NCBI GenBank assembly: GCA_963837265.1
Contig: CAWIMQ010000002.1
Coordinates: 496,001-560,000 of the forward strand
Origin: DATBLE01 sp963837265
GTDB taxonomy: Bacteria; Actinomycetota; Thermoleophilia; Gaiellales; Gaiellaceae
Reading direction: 5' to 3'
DNA: 64,000 bases
Below the pieces are notes generated by a model. The model saw only the letters and a program-made list of their open reading frames with translations. It did no database searches and had not been told where the DNA came from. Position numbers and translations under genes: made by a program. The stretch's first letter is position 1. Each line of letters begins with the position of its first letter. Below, piece by piece: positions 9,560 through 18,183 of this stretch.

Positions 9560-10191
9560 GCGGCCGGCGCGGGCCGCCTGAGCAGCCTGAGCCCGTGCTC
9601 GACCCTGCCGCGCGAGAGGCGGTCGAGCGACGTCATCAGCCCGGCCAGCGGCTCGAGGTAGCGCGCCGACGAGAGCGGCCCGGCATCGGCCGCCTCGTAG
9701 CCGAGGTCGCGCACGAGGCCGACGACGGACTCCTTCGCCTCGGCGTCGTCCCCGGCGACGAACACGGTCGCCGGCGTGCCGTCGAAGCCGGGCGCCCTCC
9801 GCACGACCTCCGAGTAGAGCGTGTTCCACGCCTTGACGACGTGGGCTCCCCTGGCGTGCGCCTCGATCTCCTCGGCGCCGGACCGCTCCGGCCGGGGAAC
9901 GTCGCCCTTGACGGCGGGGTTGGTGACGTCGATCAGGATGGCGCCGTCGAGCCGCCCGCCGATCTGCGCCAGCGCGTCCGGCGCGGCCGACCAGGGCACG
10001 GCCAGCACGATCGCCTCCGCCTCCGCCGCCGCATCGAGGTAGCTGCCGCCGAAGGACGCGCCGATCTCGTCCGCGATCCCCCGGCCGCGCTCGGGGTCAC
10101 GGGAGCCGACGCGCACGTCGTGGCCCGCGGCGGCCATCTGCGCGCCGAGCGCGGTGCCCATCCGCCCGGTGCCGATGACCGCGACCCGCAT
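9454..10191 (-). CDS. F420-dependent NADP reductase-like NAD(P)-binding protein
   Basis: A 245-residue protein with an N-terminal Rossmann motif, MRVAVIGTGRMGTALGAQMA, then VRVGSRDPERG (phosphate-binding Arg) and HVVKAWNTLYSEVV. This is the pattern of NADPH:F420 oxidoreductase-like proteins, which move hydride between NADP(H) and F420 or use a related substrate. The family core is about 205-215 residues. The last 35 residues (rich in S, R and T) read antisense to ade and look like run-on into the neighbour. ATG 10191 overlaps the TGA of the upstream gene, so translation is probably coupled. Confidence 0.75.
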   Translation of the reverse strand: MRVAVIGTGRMGTALGAQMAAAGHDVRVGSRDPERGRGIADEIGASFGGSYLDAAAEAEAIVLAVPWSAAPDALAQIGGRLDGAILIDVTNPAVKGDVPRPERSGAEEIEAHARGAHVVKAWNTLYSEVVRRAPGFDGTPATVFVAGDDAEAKESVVGLVRDLGYEAADAGPLSSARYLEPLAGLMTSLDRLSRGRVEHGLRLLRRPAPAAQTASGTSSKRSTSTRPRSVILRAGITDRARNASI

Positions 10192-10571
10192 CAGCCGCGG
10201 TGCCGTGCAGGCCACTCGTAGGCGATCGTCGCCACGCGCGGCTCGCCGGCGGCGAGGTGCTCCCAGGCCGGGGCGACCGTCCAGAAGTCAGGCTCGGCGA
10301 GGATCTGCTCGAGGCTCGTCAGCCCCTCGTCGGTCTCGAAGACGAAGATCGCGTCCGAGTCGGTGAGGAAGACCTGGTGGCGCGCGAGCCCGAGCGCCTC
10401 CGGGGCGAAGGGCGGCCCCTCGGCGAGGAAGTCGGCTGCCACCTCCTTCATCCCTTCCCGCAACGGAACGACGACGGCGAGGCAGTGCCGGCAGGTGCCG
10501 CCGGCGGCCAGCTCGCCCATGGCCTCGGCGAGGCGGCTCGGTATGTCGAGAGCAGTGGTCATGCCGTTCAT
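10191..10571 (-). CDS. Conserved hypothetical protein, possibly alpha/beta-barrel fold
   Basis: About 126 residues from ATG 10571 (MNGMTTALDIPSRLAEAM); ATG 10562 is the alternative. It contains two Cys in GGTCRHCLAVVVPLREGM and then HQVFLTDSDAIFVFETDEG, a strand pattern that recalls small dimeric alpha/beta-barrel proteins. I do not recognise a named family. It lies 77 bp downstream of malic enzyme on the same strand and overlaps the next gene as TGATG, so it may be the tail of the hydrogenase operon transcript. Confidence 0.6.
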   Translation of the reverse strand: MNGMTTALDIPSRLAEAMGELAAGGTCRHCLAVVVPLREGMKEVAADFLAEGPPFAPEALGLARHQVFLTDSDAIFVFETDEGLTSLEQILAEPDFWTVAPAWEHLAAGEPRVATIAYEWPARHRG

Positions 10572-10648
10572 GGTCCGCCGGCCCGCGCGCCCGGGAATCC
10601 GGGTCGCGCCCGATCCGGGATGCGGATAAGGCCGCACGCGGGCCGTCC

Positions 10649-12079
10649 CTAGACCGCCAGTGTGGCTCCTCGGCTGCGACGCGCCACGCCGGAGGCCTCC
10701 GCAGCGCGGGCGACCGCCTCGGCGACGGCGGGGGCGACGTCCCGGTTGAAGACGCTGGGGATCACGTAGTCGGGCTCGAGCTCCTCGGGCTTCACCACCG
10801 CGGCGATCGCCTGGGCGGCGGCGAGCTTCATCGCCTCGTTGATGTCGGAGGCCCGCACGTCGAGCGCCCCGCGGAAGATCCCCGGGAACCCGAGCACGTT
10901 GTTTACCTGGTTCGGGTAGTCGGAGCGTCCGGTTCCGATCACCGCCACCGCGTCCTGGATCTCCTCCGGGAGCACCTCGGGCGTCGGGTTCGCCATCGCG
11001 AAGACGATCGCCCCCTCCGCCATCGAGCGGATCCCGGCGGCGGTGATCGCGCCCGGCTGCGACAGCCCGACGAAGACGTCGGCCCCGGCGAGCGCGTCGT
11101 CGGCGCTGCCGCGCAGGCCGCGCGGGTTCGTGAGCTCGGCGAAGGCCGCCTTGGCCGGCGTCAGCCCGGGCCGGCCGGAGTAGACGATCCCCTCGCGGTC
11201 GCAGCCGATCACGTCCGGAACGCCGGCGGCGATCATCATCTTCGTCACCGCGATGCCCGCTGCGCCGACGCCGGTGACGACGACGCGGAGGTCCTCGAGC
11301 CGCTTGCCGACCACCTCGACCGCGTTGTGGAGCGCGGCGAGGACGACGACCGCGGTGCCGTGCTGGTCGTCGTGGAAGATCGGGATGTCGAGCTCCCTCT
11401 TGAGCCGCTCCTCGATCTCGAAGCAGCGCGGAGCGGAGATGTCCTCGAGGTTGATGCCGCCGAAGACCGGAGAGATCGCCTTCACCGTGGCGACGATCTC
11501 GTCGACGTCCTTCGTCGCGAGGCAGATCGGGAAGGCATCGACGCCGCCGAACTCCTTGAACAGCATCGCCTTGCCCTCCATCACCGGCAACGCGCCCTCG
11601 GCGCCGATGTCGCCGAGCCCGAGGACGGCGGTCCCGTCGCTCACGACGGCGACGGTGTTCTGCTTGATCGTCAGGTTCCAGACCTTGGCCGGGTCGTCGG
11701 CGATCGCAGAGGACACCCGTGCCACGCCCGGCGTGTAGGCCATCGACAGATCGTCGCGGGTCTTGAGCGGCGACTTCAGCGCGATCTCGATCTTCCCGCC
11801 GAGGTGGAGCAGGAACGTGCGGTCGGAGACGTTGACGACCTCGACTCCGGGGACCGCGCGGACCGCATCGGTGATCTGGTCGAGATGCCCGGCATCGCCG
11901 GCGAGGACGGTGACGTCCCGGATCTTCGAGTCCGCCTCGGCACGGACCAGGTCGATCGCGCCGAGGAGGCCGCCGGCCTCGCCGATCGCCTCGGCGAGCC
12001 GGGCGAACGTTCCGGGCTGGTTCTCCAGACGGACGCGGAGCGTGGCGCTGAAGGATGCGGACGGGTGCAGGGTGCTCAT
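10649..12079 (-). CDS. NAD(P)-dependent malic enzyme with N-terminal ACT domain
   Basis: A 476-residue protein that should decarboxylate malate to pyruvate with NAD(P) reduction. Residues about 12-85 are an ACT domain (RVRLENQPGTFARLAEAIGE). The catalytic part shows AYTPGVARV, LGLGDIGAEGALPVMEGKAM, IFHDDQHGTA, the Rossmann VVTGVGAAGIAVTKMMIAAG and NQVNNVLGFPGIFRGALDVR. It is the bacterial short type. ATG 12079 overlaps the osmC stop as TGATG, and the whole run up to 17788 is one strand with overlaps. The enzyme therefore probably shares a transcript with an NADP-linked hydrogenase. Confidence 0.88.
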   Translation of the reverse strand: MSTLHPSASFSATLRVRLENQPGTFARLAEAIGEAGGLLGAIDLVRAEADSKIRDVTVLAGDAGHLDQITDAVRAVPGVEVVNVSDRTFLLHLGGKIEIALKSPLKTRDDLSMAYTPGVARVSSAIADDPAKVWNLTIKQNTVAVVSDGTAVLGLGDIGAEGALPVMEGKAMLFKEFGGVDAFPICLATKDVDEIVATVKAISPVFGGINLEDISAPRCFEIEERLKRELDIPIFHDDQHGTAVVVLAALHNAVEVVGKRLEDLRVVVTGVGAAGIAVTKMMIAAGVPDVIGCDREGIVYSGRPGLTPAKAAFAELTNPRGLRGSADDALAGADVFVGLSQPGAITAAGIRSMAEGAIVFAMANPTPEVLPEEIQDAVAVIGTGRSDYPNQVNNVLGFPGIFRGALDVRASDINEAMKLAAAQAIAAVVKPEELEPDYVIPSVFNRDVAPAVAEAVARAAEASGVARRSRGATLAV

Positions 12080-12540
12080 CAGGTTGCCTCCAGGAGCTGT
12101 GCCGTGTGCACCTCGAGCTCGAGGTGCACGGGGAAGTCGAGCGACGCGGTCACCAGACAGGTCCGCTCGGCGGCCTCGGCCGCGGCGCGGGCCTCGTCCT
12201 CGTAGCCGCAGTCGGTTTGCAGGCGGACGTGGAGGTCGGCCCCGGTGAACCCGAAGCGGCCGTCCGAACGCTGCGTGACGCGGCCGCTCGCGTCCGCGTC
12301 GAGCCCGCGCAGAGGCACGCTCCGCCGTTCGGCGACGGCGGCCAGCGTGACGGCGAAGCACGCGGCGATCGAGCCGACGAGCAGGTCTTCCGGGCTCCAG
12401 ACGCCTGCGACCCCGCCCTTGAACTCCGGCGGGGTGGCAACCTCGAGGTCGTCCTTGCCGTGCACCGAGGCGAGAGCCCGCCGGCCCGACAGCCAGCGGA
12501 CGGACACCGGGAAGTCGAATGCCTTCACGCCCGCCGTCAC
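12079..12540 (-). CDS. OsmC/Ohr-family peroxiredoxin-like protein
   Basis: A 153-residue protein with the two family cysteines, one in GSIAACFAVTLAAVAE and one in AAERTCLVTASLDFPV. These reduce organic hydroperoxides in characterised OsmC/Ohr enzymes. WSPEDLLVGSIAAC is the usual dimer-helix motif. The GTG start at 12540 overlaps the stop of the HypA-like gene by four bases. Placement inside a hydrogenase operon suggests protection against peroxides or reactive sulfur, which is inference. Confidence 0.85.
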   Translation of the reverse strand: MTAGVKAFDFPVSVRWLSGRRALASVHGKDDLEVATPPEFKGGVAGVWSPEDLLVGSIAACFAVTLAAVAERRSVPLRGLDADASGRVTQRSDGRFGFTGADLHVRLQTDCGYEDEARAAAEAAERTCLVTASLDFPVHLELEVHTAQLLEAT

Positions 12541-12815
12541 TGCGAGTCCCGCGTGAGCTCGAGCTCGACCGTCTCGAGCAGGACGTCCTGGGCGCCGTTC
12601 GCGGTGGGATCGGTCGCCAGCTCGGCCTGTACCACGGCCCCTTCAGCGAGTGTGCCCGCGGCGGCCTCCGCGAAATGCTCCTGGAAATGCTCCGGGGTGA
12701 AGTGCGACAGGGCCCCGAGCTTGACCCGGATGCGGGTGACCCGGTGACCGCTCTCGGCCGCGGCGAGCTCCTCCAGCTTCCGCACCAGGTCCTCGGTCAG
12801 GTGCTTCTCGTGCAC
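12537..12815 (-). CDS. hypA: HypA-like nickel protein lacking the zinc ribbon
   Basis: A 92-residue protein starting V(M)HEKHLTEDLVRKLEEL. It keeps the N-terminal Met-His-Glu nickel site of HypA and the body VTRIRVKLGALSHFTPEHFQ. Canonical HypA (about 113-120 residues) has two CxxC pairs forming a zinc ribbon. Here the chain goes from VVQAELATDPTANG straight to a short C-terminal strand with no Cys at all. The GTG start at 12815 has a very strong AGGAGG seven bases upstream and overlaps the protease gene by 19 bp. It likely helps insert nickel into the hydrogenase, but the usual zinc site is absent. Confidence 0.75.
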   Translation of the reverse strand: MHEKHLTEDLVRKLEELAAAESGHRVTRIRVKLGALSHFTPEHFQEHFAEAAAGTLAEGAVVQAELATDPTANGAQDVLLETVELELTRDSQ

Positions 12816-13222
12816 GTCCTCACCTCCTCGACGACCCGCGAGACGGCCGCTGCGACCTCGGGGGTGAGCCCGCGGCCGAAGGAGAAGTCGGCGCCCTCGA
12901 TCCCGTAGACCCCGACCTTTTGCGGGAGCCGCCCGAGCGAGCGGGCGAGCTCGAGCGCCTCGGCGAGGCCCAGGGCATGGGTGGACGACGCGCCGAACAG
13001 CCTGACCGGCAGCGGCTCGTCGGCGGCCTCGAACCGGTGCACGGTCCCTGCCGGCGCGCCCGAGAACACGGCGTCGACGAGCACGGCCTCCAGGCATCCG
13101 TTCAGCGCCTCGACGAGGCCGATCGGCTCTCCGGTCAGCGCGAGGCCGCCGAGCCGGCGGGCGACCTCGGGGCCGGCGCCGTCGTCGCTGCGCCACTCGT
13201 TGCCCAGGCCGATGACGTTCAT
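12797..13222 (-). CDS. Hydrogenase maturation protease
   Basis: A 141-residue endopeptidase of the HycI/HyaD family, starting MNVIGLGNEWRSDDGAG. That N-terminal block carries the first acidic nickel-sensing residue. LVDAVFSGAPAGTVHRFEA has the second, and SSTHALGLAEALELARSLG the conserved His. Such proteases trim the C-terminal tail of the large subunit once nickel is inserted. The neighbouring large subunit has such a tail after DPCISCATH. Overlaps of 4 bp with the large subunit and 19 bp with hypA show tight coupling. Confidence 0.88.
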   Translation of the reverse strand: MNVIGLGNEWRSDDGAGPEVARRLGGLALTGEPIGLVEALNGCLEAVLVDAVFSGAPAGTVHRFEAADEPLPVRLFGASSTHALGLAEALELARSLGRLPQKVGVYGIEGADFSFGRGLTPEVAAAVSRVVEEVRTCTRST

Positions 13223-14526
13223 CGCCGGTCGACCTCCAGCTGCAGGAAGTGCGTCGCGCACGAGATGCACGGGTCGTAGTTCCGGATCGCCTGCTCGCAG
13301 CGCAGCGAGAGCTCGGCGTCCGGCAGGTCGTGGTAGCGCTCGACGACGCCGTGCAGGTCGGCCTCGATCGTCTTCTGGTTCTGCGAGGTCGGCGGGACGA
13401 TCTTGGCGGCCAGGATCGTGCCCTCGTCGTCGATCTCGTAGCGGTGCCAGCAGATGCCGCGCGGCGCCTCGCTGCAGCCGTAGCCGACGCCGGCGCGCGG
13501 GACGACCTCGACCGCGGGCGCGTCAGGCTCCTCGTACTCGCGGATCAGGCGGAGCGCCTCGTCGGCGGCGTAGACGAGCTCGACCGAGCGGACGACGATC
13601 GACCGGAACGGGTTGCGCTCCGACGGCTCTAGCCCCGCCTCGGCCGCCGATTCCCGCGCAAGCGGCGAGAGCAGGTCGGCGTTGAGGGCGTAGCGGGCGA
13701 GCGGCCCGACGAGGTAGTTGCCGCGCTCGATCACGCGTGAGTGAAGAGCATTCGACCACTCGACGTGCTCCTCGACGAAGTGCTGCTCGTACTCGTCGAC
13801 CGGGATGTCGAGCCCCCGGTTGGAGACGAGCCGCCCGAGGTCGATCGGATACAGGCCGGGCTCGGCCAGGGACACGAGCTCGTAGTCCTGCTCGAGCTCC
13901 GGGAAATCGAGGCCGGCCGTGAACCGTACGGTCTCGAGGGCGAACTCCCGCGCGCGCTCCAGGTCCTCGACGAGCGTGGCCAGCTCACTCTTGCCCGGGA
14001 CGCGGTAGAAGCCGCCGACCTTGACGTTGATCGGGTGCACCTCGCGACCGCCGATCACGCGCATCACCTCGTTGCCGGTCTTCTTCATGTGCAGCGCGCG
14101 CTCGACCAGCTCGCGGTGGTCACGGGCGAGCTCGACGGCGCTCGGATAGCCGAGGAAGTCCGGCGCGTGCAGCATGAAGACGTGCAGCGCGTGGCTCTCG
14201 ATCCACTCGCCGCAGTACAGGAGCCGGCGTAGCGCGCGCAGCTGGCCGCCGACCTCGACGCCGCAGGCCTGCTCCATCGCCAGCACGGAGCTGGTCTGGT
14301 AGGCGACCGGGCAGATCCCGCAGATCCGCGCCGTGATGTCGGGCGCCTCGGTGAAGTCGCGGCCGCGCAGGAAGGCCTCGAAGAAGCGGGGCGGCTCGTA
14401 GATCCGCAGCTTGACGTCGACCGGCTTTCCGTCTCGGATCTTGACGAGCATCGCGCCCTCTCCCTCGACCCGGGCGAGGTAGTCGGTGCGCAGCGTCTTC
14501 ATCCTCGCCTTCTTCGTGCTAGGCAT
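13219..14526 (-). CDS. [NiFe] hydrogenase large (alpha) subunit, group 3b-like
   Basis: A 435-residue catalytic subunit. The proximal ligand motif is ARICGICPVAYQ (Cys69, Cys72), with Tyr where many hydrogenases have His. The distal motif is DPCISCATH at 418-426, followed by a nine-residue tail for the maturation protease. With NAD(P)-reductase and ferredoxin partners in the same operon it fits the cytoplasmic bidirectional NADP-linked class, known as sulfhydrogenase in some archaea. ATG 14526 overlaps the small-subunit stop by eight bases and has GGGAGGAG upstream. ATG 14502 is an alternative start. Confidence 0.92.
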   Translation of the reverse strand: MPSTKKARMKTLRTDYLARVEGEGAMLVKIRDGKPVDVKLRIYEPPRFFEAFLRGRDFTEAPDITARICGICPVAYQTSSVLAMEQACGVEVGGQLRALRRLLYCGEWIESHALHVFMLHAPDFLGYPSAVELARDHRELVERALHMKKTGNEVMRVIGGREVHPINVKVGGFYRVPGKSELATLVEDLERAREFALETVRFTAGLDFPELEQDYELVSLAEPGLYPIDLGRLVSNRGLDIPVDEYEQHFVEEHVEWSNALHSRVIERGNYLVGPLARYALNADLLSPLARESAAEAGLEPSERNPFRSIVVRSVELVYAADEALRLIREYEEPDAPAVEVVPRAGVGYGCSEAPRGICWHRYEIDDEGTILAAKIVPPTSQNQKTIEADLHGVVERYHDLPDAELSLRCEQAIRNYDPCISCATHFLQLEVDRR

Positions 14527-15286
14527 GAGCCGTGCTCTCCTCCCGGAACGCGGGCGCGTTCGCGTTGTAGGTGCGGAAGACCCGGAGGAGGCCGGGGTCG
14601 TCCAACCCGAGCTCCCGCAGCCGGGCGGCCACGGAGGCCGTGTTCGGCGACTCCATCGGCCCGAAGCACCCGTAGCAGCCGCGCGCGTACGCGGGGCAGA
14701 TCGCGCCGCAGCCCGCCTGGGTGACGGGACCGAGACATGGAGTCCCGTGTGCGACCAGGACGCAGGTGGTGCCGCGCCGCTTGCACTCCATGCACACCGA
14801 GTAGGCGGGGACGTTGGGGCGGCGGCCGTGCAGGAAGGCGACGACGACCTCGAGGAGCTGGCTCTTGTTGATCGGGCAGCCGCGCAGCTCGAAGTCGACC
14901 TCGACGTGGTCGGAGATCGCCGTCGAGGTGGCAAGGGTGGAGATGTACCCCGGGGTGGCGTAGACGGTCGAGACGAACTCGCCGGCGTCGGCGAAGTTCT
15001 TCAGCGCCTGGATCCCGCCCGCCGTCGCGCAGGCGCCGATCGTGATCAGCGCCTTCGACTGCGCCCGCACCTTGCGGATCCGCTCGGCGTCGTGGGCGTT
15101 CGTGATCGAGCCCTCGACCAGCGAGACGTCGTACGGCCCGCGCGCGGTCGCGCTCGTCGCCTCCAGGAAGTAGGCGATCTCGACGGCGCCCGCGACCGCG
15201 AGCAGCTCGTCCTCGCAGTCGAGGAGCGAGAGCTGGCAGCCGTCGCAGGAGGCGAACTTCCAGACCGCGAGCGTCGGCCTAGCCAT
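14519..15286 (-). CDS. [NiFe] hydrogenase small (delta) subunit
   Basis: A 255-residue iron-sulfur subunit. The proximal cluster begins FASCDGCQLSLLDC (Cys14, Cys17), followed by ITIGACATAGG, and RGCPINKSQLLEVVVAFLHG. The C-terminal clusters are in PCLGPVTQAGCGAICPAYAR and GCYGCFGPM. There is no twin-arginine signal, so the enzyme is cytoplasmic, as for group 3. ATG 15286 lies within one arm of a 12-bp inverted repeat, and its AAGGGAG ribosome site lies in the loop. It is separated from the gamma gene by an AT-rich 102-bp gap, the only sizeable gap in the operon. Confidence 0.92.
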   Translation of the reverse strand: MARPTLAVWKFASCDGCQLSLLDCEDELLAVAGAVEIAYFLEATSATARGPYDVSLVEGSITNAHDAERIRKVRAQSKALITIGACATAGGIQALKNFADAGEFVSTVYATPGYISTLATSTAISDHVEVDFELRGCPINKSQLLEVVVAFLHGRRPNVPAYSVCMECKRRGTTCVLVAHGTPCLGPVTQAGCGAICPAYARGCYGCFGPMESPNTASVAARLRELGLDDPGLLRVFRTYNANAPAFREESTAHA

Positions 15287-15317
15287 TTCCGCTCCCTTCG
15301 GTCGTGGAAATGGCTAG
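15279..15317 (-). promoter_or_regulatory. 12-bp inverted repeat enclosing the small-subunit ribosome site
   Basis: CTAGCCATTTCC at 15279-15290 is the exact reverse complement of GGAAATGGCTAG at 15306-15317, with a 15-base loop. In the minus-strand mRNA the loop shows the Shine-Dalgarno AAGGGAG and one stem arm holds the ATG of the delta subunit. A hairpin could hide or present the start. Function is inferred. Confidence 0.6.
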
Positions 15318-15364
15318 AAAACTATCTCGGATATTCTCGATCATTTCACTGTGATCTTTCTTCT

Positions 15365-15389
15365 AGCTATTTTGCGAAGCAAAATGGCT
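15365..15389 (-). promoter_or_regulatory. Intercistronic hairpin after the gamma-subunit stop
   Basis: An 11-bp stem with one G-T pair: AGCTATTTTGC (15365-15375), loop GAA, GCAAAATGGCT (15379-15389). It begins at the TGA of the gamma gene. No T-run follows in the transcribed direction, so a classic terminator is unlikely. An mRNA processing or stability element is more likely. Confidence 0.5.
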
Positions 15390-16228
15390 CATAGTTCGCG
15401 CACTCCCAGGTGGGGCTCGATCTCCGGGTAGGGGTACACCGCGCCGTCCCGGCAGACGAGCGACGGGCCGTACTGGCAGTGCCCGCAGAGGCCGACGCCG
15501 CACTTCATCGTCCGCTCCATGGACAGCCAGATCTGCCCGGGCCCGACACCGGCCTCGACGAGCGCGCGGGCGGTGAATCGCATCATGATCTCCGGGCCGA
15601 CCACGAAGGCCACGGTCGCGTCCGGGTCGAGCGCGGCCCGCGGGATCAGCGTCGTGACGACCCCGACCTTGCCGCGCCAGTTCCCCGTCGCGGCGTCGAC
15701 GGTGACGTCGACCTCCACGTCCATCCGCGAGCGCCACTGCTCGATCTCCTTCCGGAAGACGATGTCCTCCGGGCTGCGGGCGCCGTAGAGCAGGACGACC
15801 CGCCCGTACTGCGAGCGGTGCTCGAGCACGTGGTAGAGGGCAGGACGCACGGGTGGCAGGCCGACCCCGCCGGCGACGATCACGACGTCGCGGCCGCTCG
15901 CCTCCTCCACCGGCCACGCCGTTCCGAACGGGCCGCGCACTCCGATCACCGAGCCGGGCCGCATCGCGCACAGCGCGCGCGTGACCGGGCCGACGGCGCG
16001 GATCGTCTGCACCAGCGGCGGGCCGCTGACCGAGATCGGAACCTCGCCGACCCCGAAGGCGTAGAGCATCGTGAACTGGCCCGGCTCGACGGAAGGCGCG
16101 TCACCCCGGGCAGGAGCCAGCGACAGTGTCCAGGTGTCGTACGTCTCGCGGGCCTTCCGCTCGACGCGGAAGGGCCGCGGGGCCATGACACCCGGAACCG
16201 AGACCGCCGGCTCAGGCAGCGCTGCCAT
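15389..16228 (-). CDS. Hydrogenase gamma subunit, FAD/NAD(P)-binding reductase
   Basis: A 279-residue ferredoxin-NADP reductase-like subunit that would pass electrons between NADP(H) and the iron-sulfur chain. The FAD part has VPISVSGPP and the NAD(P) part VIVAGGVGLPPVRPALYHVL and LLYGARSPEDIVF. The C-terminal Cys motif CGVGLCGHCQYGPSLVCRDG binds a [2Fe-2S] cluster, as in HydG of sulfhydrogenases and PyrK-like proteins. The stop is followed directly by a hairpin. Its 5' end overlaps the cNMP-binding gene by 17 bp. Confidence 0.9.
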   Translation of the reverse strand: MAALPEPAVSVPGVMAPRPFRVERKARETYDTWTLSLAPARGDAPSVEPGQFTMLYAFGVGEVPISVSGPPLVQTIRAVGPVTRALCAMRPGSVIGVRGPFGTAWPVEEASGRDVVIVAGGVGLPPVRPALYHVLEHRSQYGRVVLLYGARSPEDIVFRKEIEQWRSRMDVEVDVTVDAATGNWRGKVGVVTTLIPRAALDPDATVAFVVGPEIMMRFTARALVEAGVGPGQIWLSMERTMKCGVGLCGHCQYGPSLVCRDGAVYPYPEIEPHLGVREL

Positions 16229-16669
16229 AGACGTCCAGGAGCTGTAGACGGGTCGCCTCGAGCCGCTCGACCATCACCGGCGCGAACCGGCAGAGCAGAT
16301 GGAAGCCGAAGGTGTGGTCGTCGTTGCATTTGCCCCGCAGGCAGGTGCCGTCGAAGGCAACGGCGCGGACGACGTCCAGCGCGCGGGCGTCGTAGTGCCA
16401 GCGATAGGGCGCGAACAGCCACGACCAGCCGACCACCTCGCCCTCGTCGACGGTCTCGATCGTGAGCGCGCCGCGCCCGGGCACGAACGTCTCGAGCATC
16501 ACCCGGCCGTGGCGGACGAGGTAGAAGGTGTCCGCCTGGTCGCCCTCGCGGAAGAGGTACTGCCCGGCCTCGAAGCCTGTGTTCTGCCCGCAGCCGGCGA
16601 TCAGCTCGAGGTATTGCTGGTCGAGCCCGGAGAAGATCGGGCTCTGGGCGACGAGCTCGTCGAGCGTCT

Positions 16670-16673
<4 letters not shown>
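16212..16673 (-). CDS. Cyclic nucleotide-binding domain protein without DNA-binding domain
   Basis: A 153-residue single-domain protein, starting MKTLDELVAQSPIFSGLDQQ. It has the CNMP beta-roll (AGQYLFREGDQADTFYLVRH, then GEVVGWSWLF). The usual phosphate-binding arginine region is replaced by WSWLFAPYRWHYDARALDVV. It ends soon after the C-helix, so there is no Crp-type helix-turn-helix. It overlaps the beta gene by 4 bp (ATGA) and the gamma gene by 17 bp, so it is made with the enzyme. A sensory or structural accessory role for the hydrogenase is likely. Confidence 0.8.
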
Positions 16674-17788
<1,115 letters not shown>

Positions 17789-17874
17789 CGCCGAGAGCCT
17801 CGCCAGACGGCACGACTACGCCATCGGGACCGGGCCTGACTCCCCCTGCGGCTTTCCCGCGAGTGCTTCCGTAG

Positions 17875-17898
17875 GGGCACCGATGGTGCCCTGGCACC
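17875..17898. promoter_or_regulatory. Overlapping inverted repeats in the hydrogenase/hyp divergent promoter
   Basis: GGGCACC (17875-17881), GGTGCCC (17885-17891) and GGCACC (17893-17898) form two interlocking palindromes with 3- and 2-base centres. They lie 87 bp from the beta start and 52 bp from hypC. This would suit a regulator controlling both transcripts; the protein is unknown. Confidence 0.5.
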
Positions 17899-17949
17899 GC
17901 CCGGCGAAGATTGCGCTGTGCGCCGGACAAATTCGACCATTGACGCCTG

Positions 17950-18183
17950 ATGTGCCTCGGCATCCCCGCGCAGCTCGTCGCGCTCGGCGAGCCGGGGCTC
18001 GCGACGGCGGAGGTCTCGGGCGTCCGCCGCGAGGTCTCGACCGCCCTCGTGCCCGAAGCAGCGGTCGGCGACTGGGTGCTCGTGCACGTCGGCTTCGCCC
18101 TGCACACGATCGACGAGGCGGAGGCCGCGCGCACGCTCGAGCTGCTCCAGGAGATCGAGGAGCTCGAGGAGACCGGATGGTGA
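17950..18183 (+). CDS. hypC: Hydrogenase maturation chaperone HypC
   Basis: A 77-residue protein beginning MCLGIPAQLV, whose Cys2 is the essential residue that binds the Fe(CN)2CO precursor with HypD. VGDWVLVHVGFALHTIDEAE is the conserved second half. The C-terminus is acidic. It opens the plus-strand maturation operon, divergent from the hydrogenase genes, and its TGA lies inside the start of hypD. Confidence 0.95.
   Translation: MCLGIPAQLVALGEPGLATAEVSGVRREVSTALVPEAAVGDWVLVHVGFALHTIDEAEAARTLELLQEIEELEETGW

Noticed and set aside
15365..15389. Rho-independent terminator after the gamma subunit
   Set aside because: The stem is good but no T-run follows in the transcribed direction, and downstream hydrogenase genes need readthrough.
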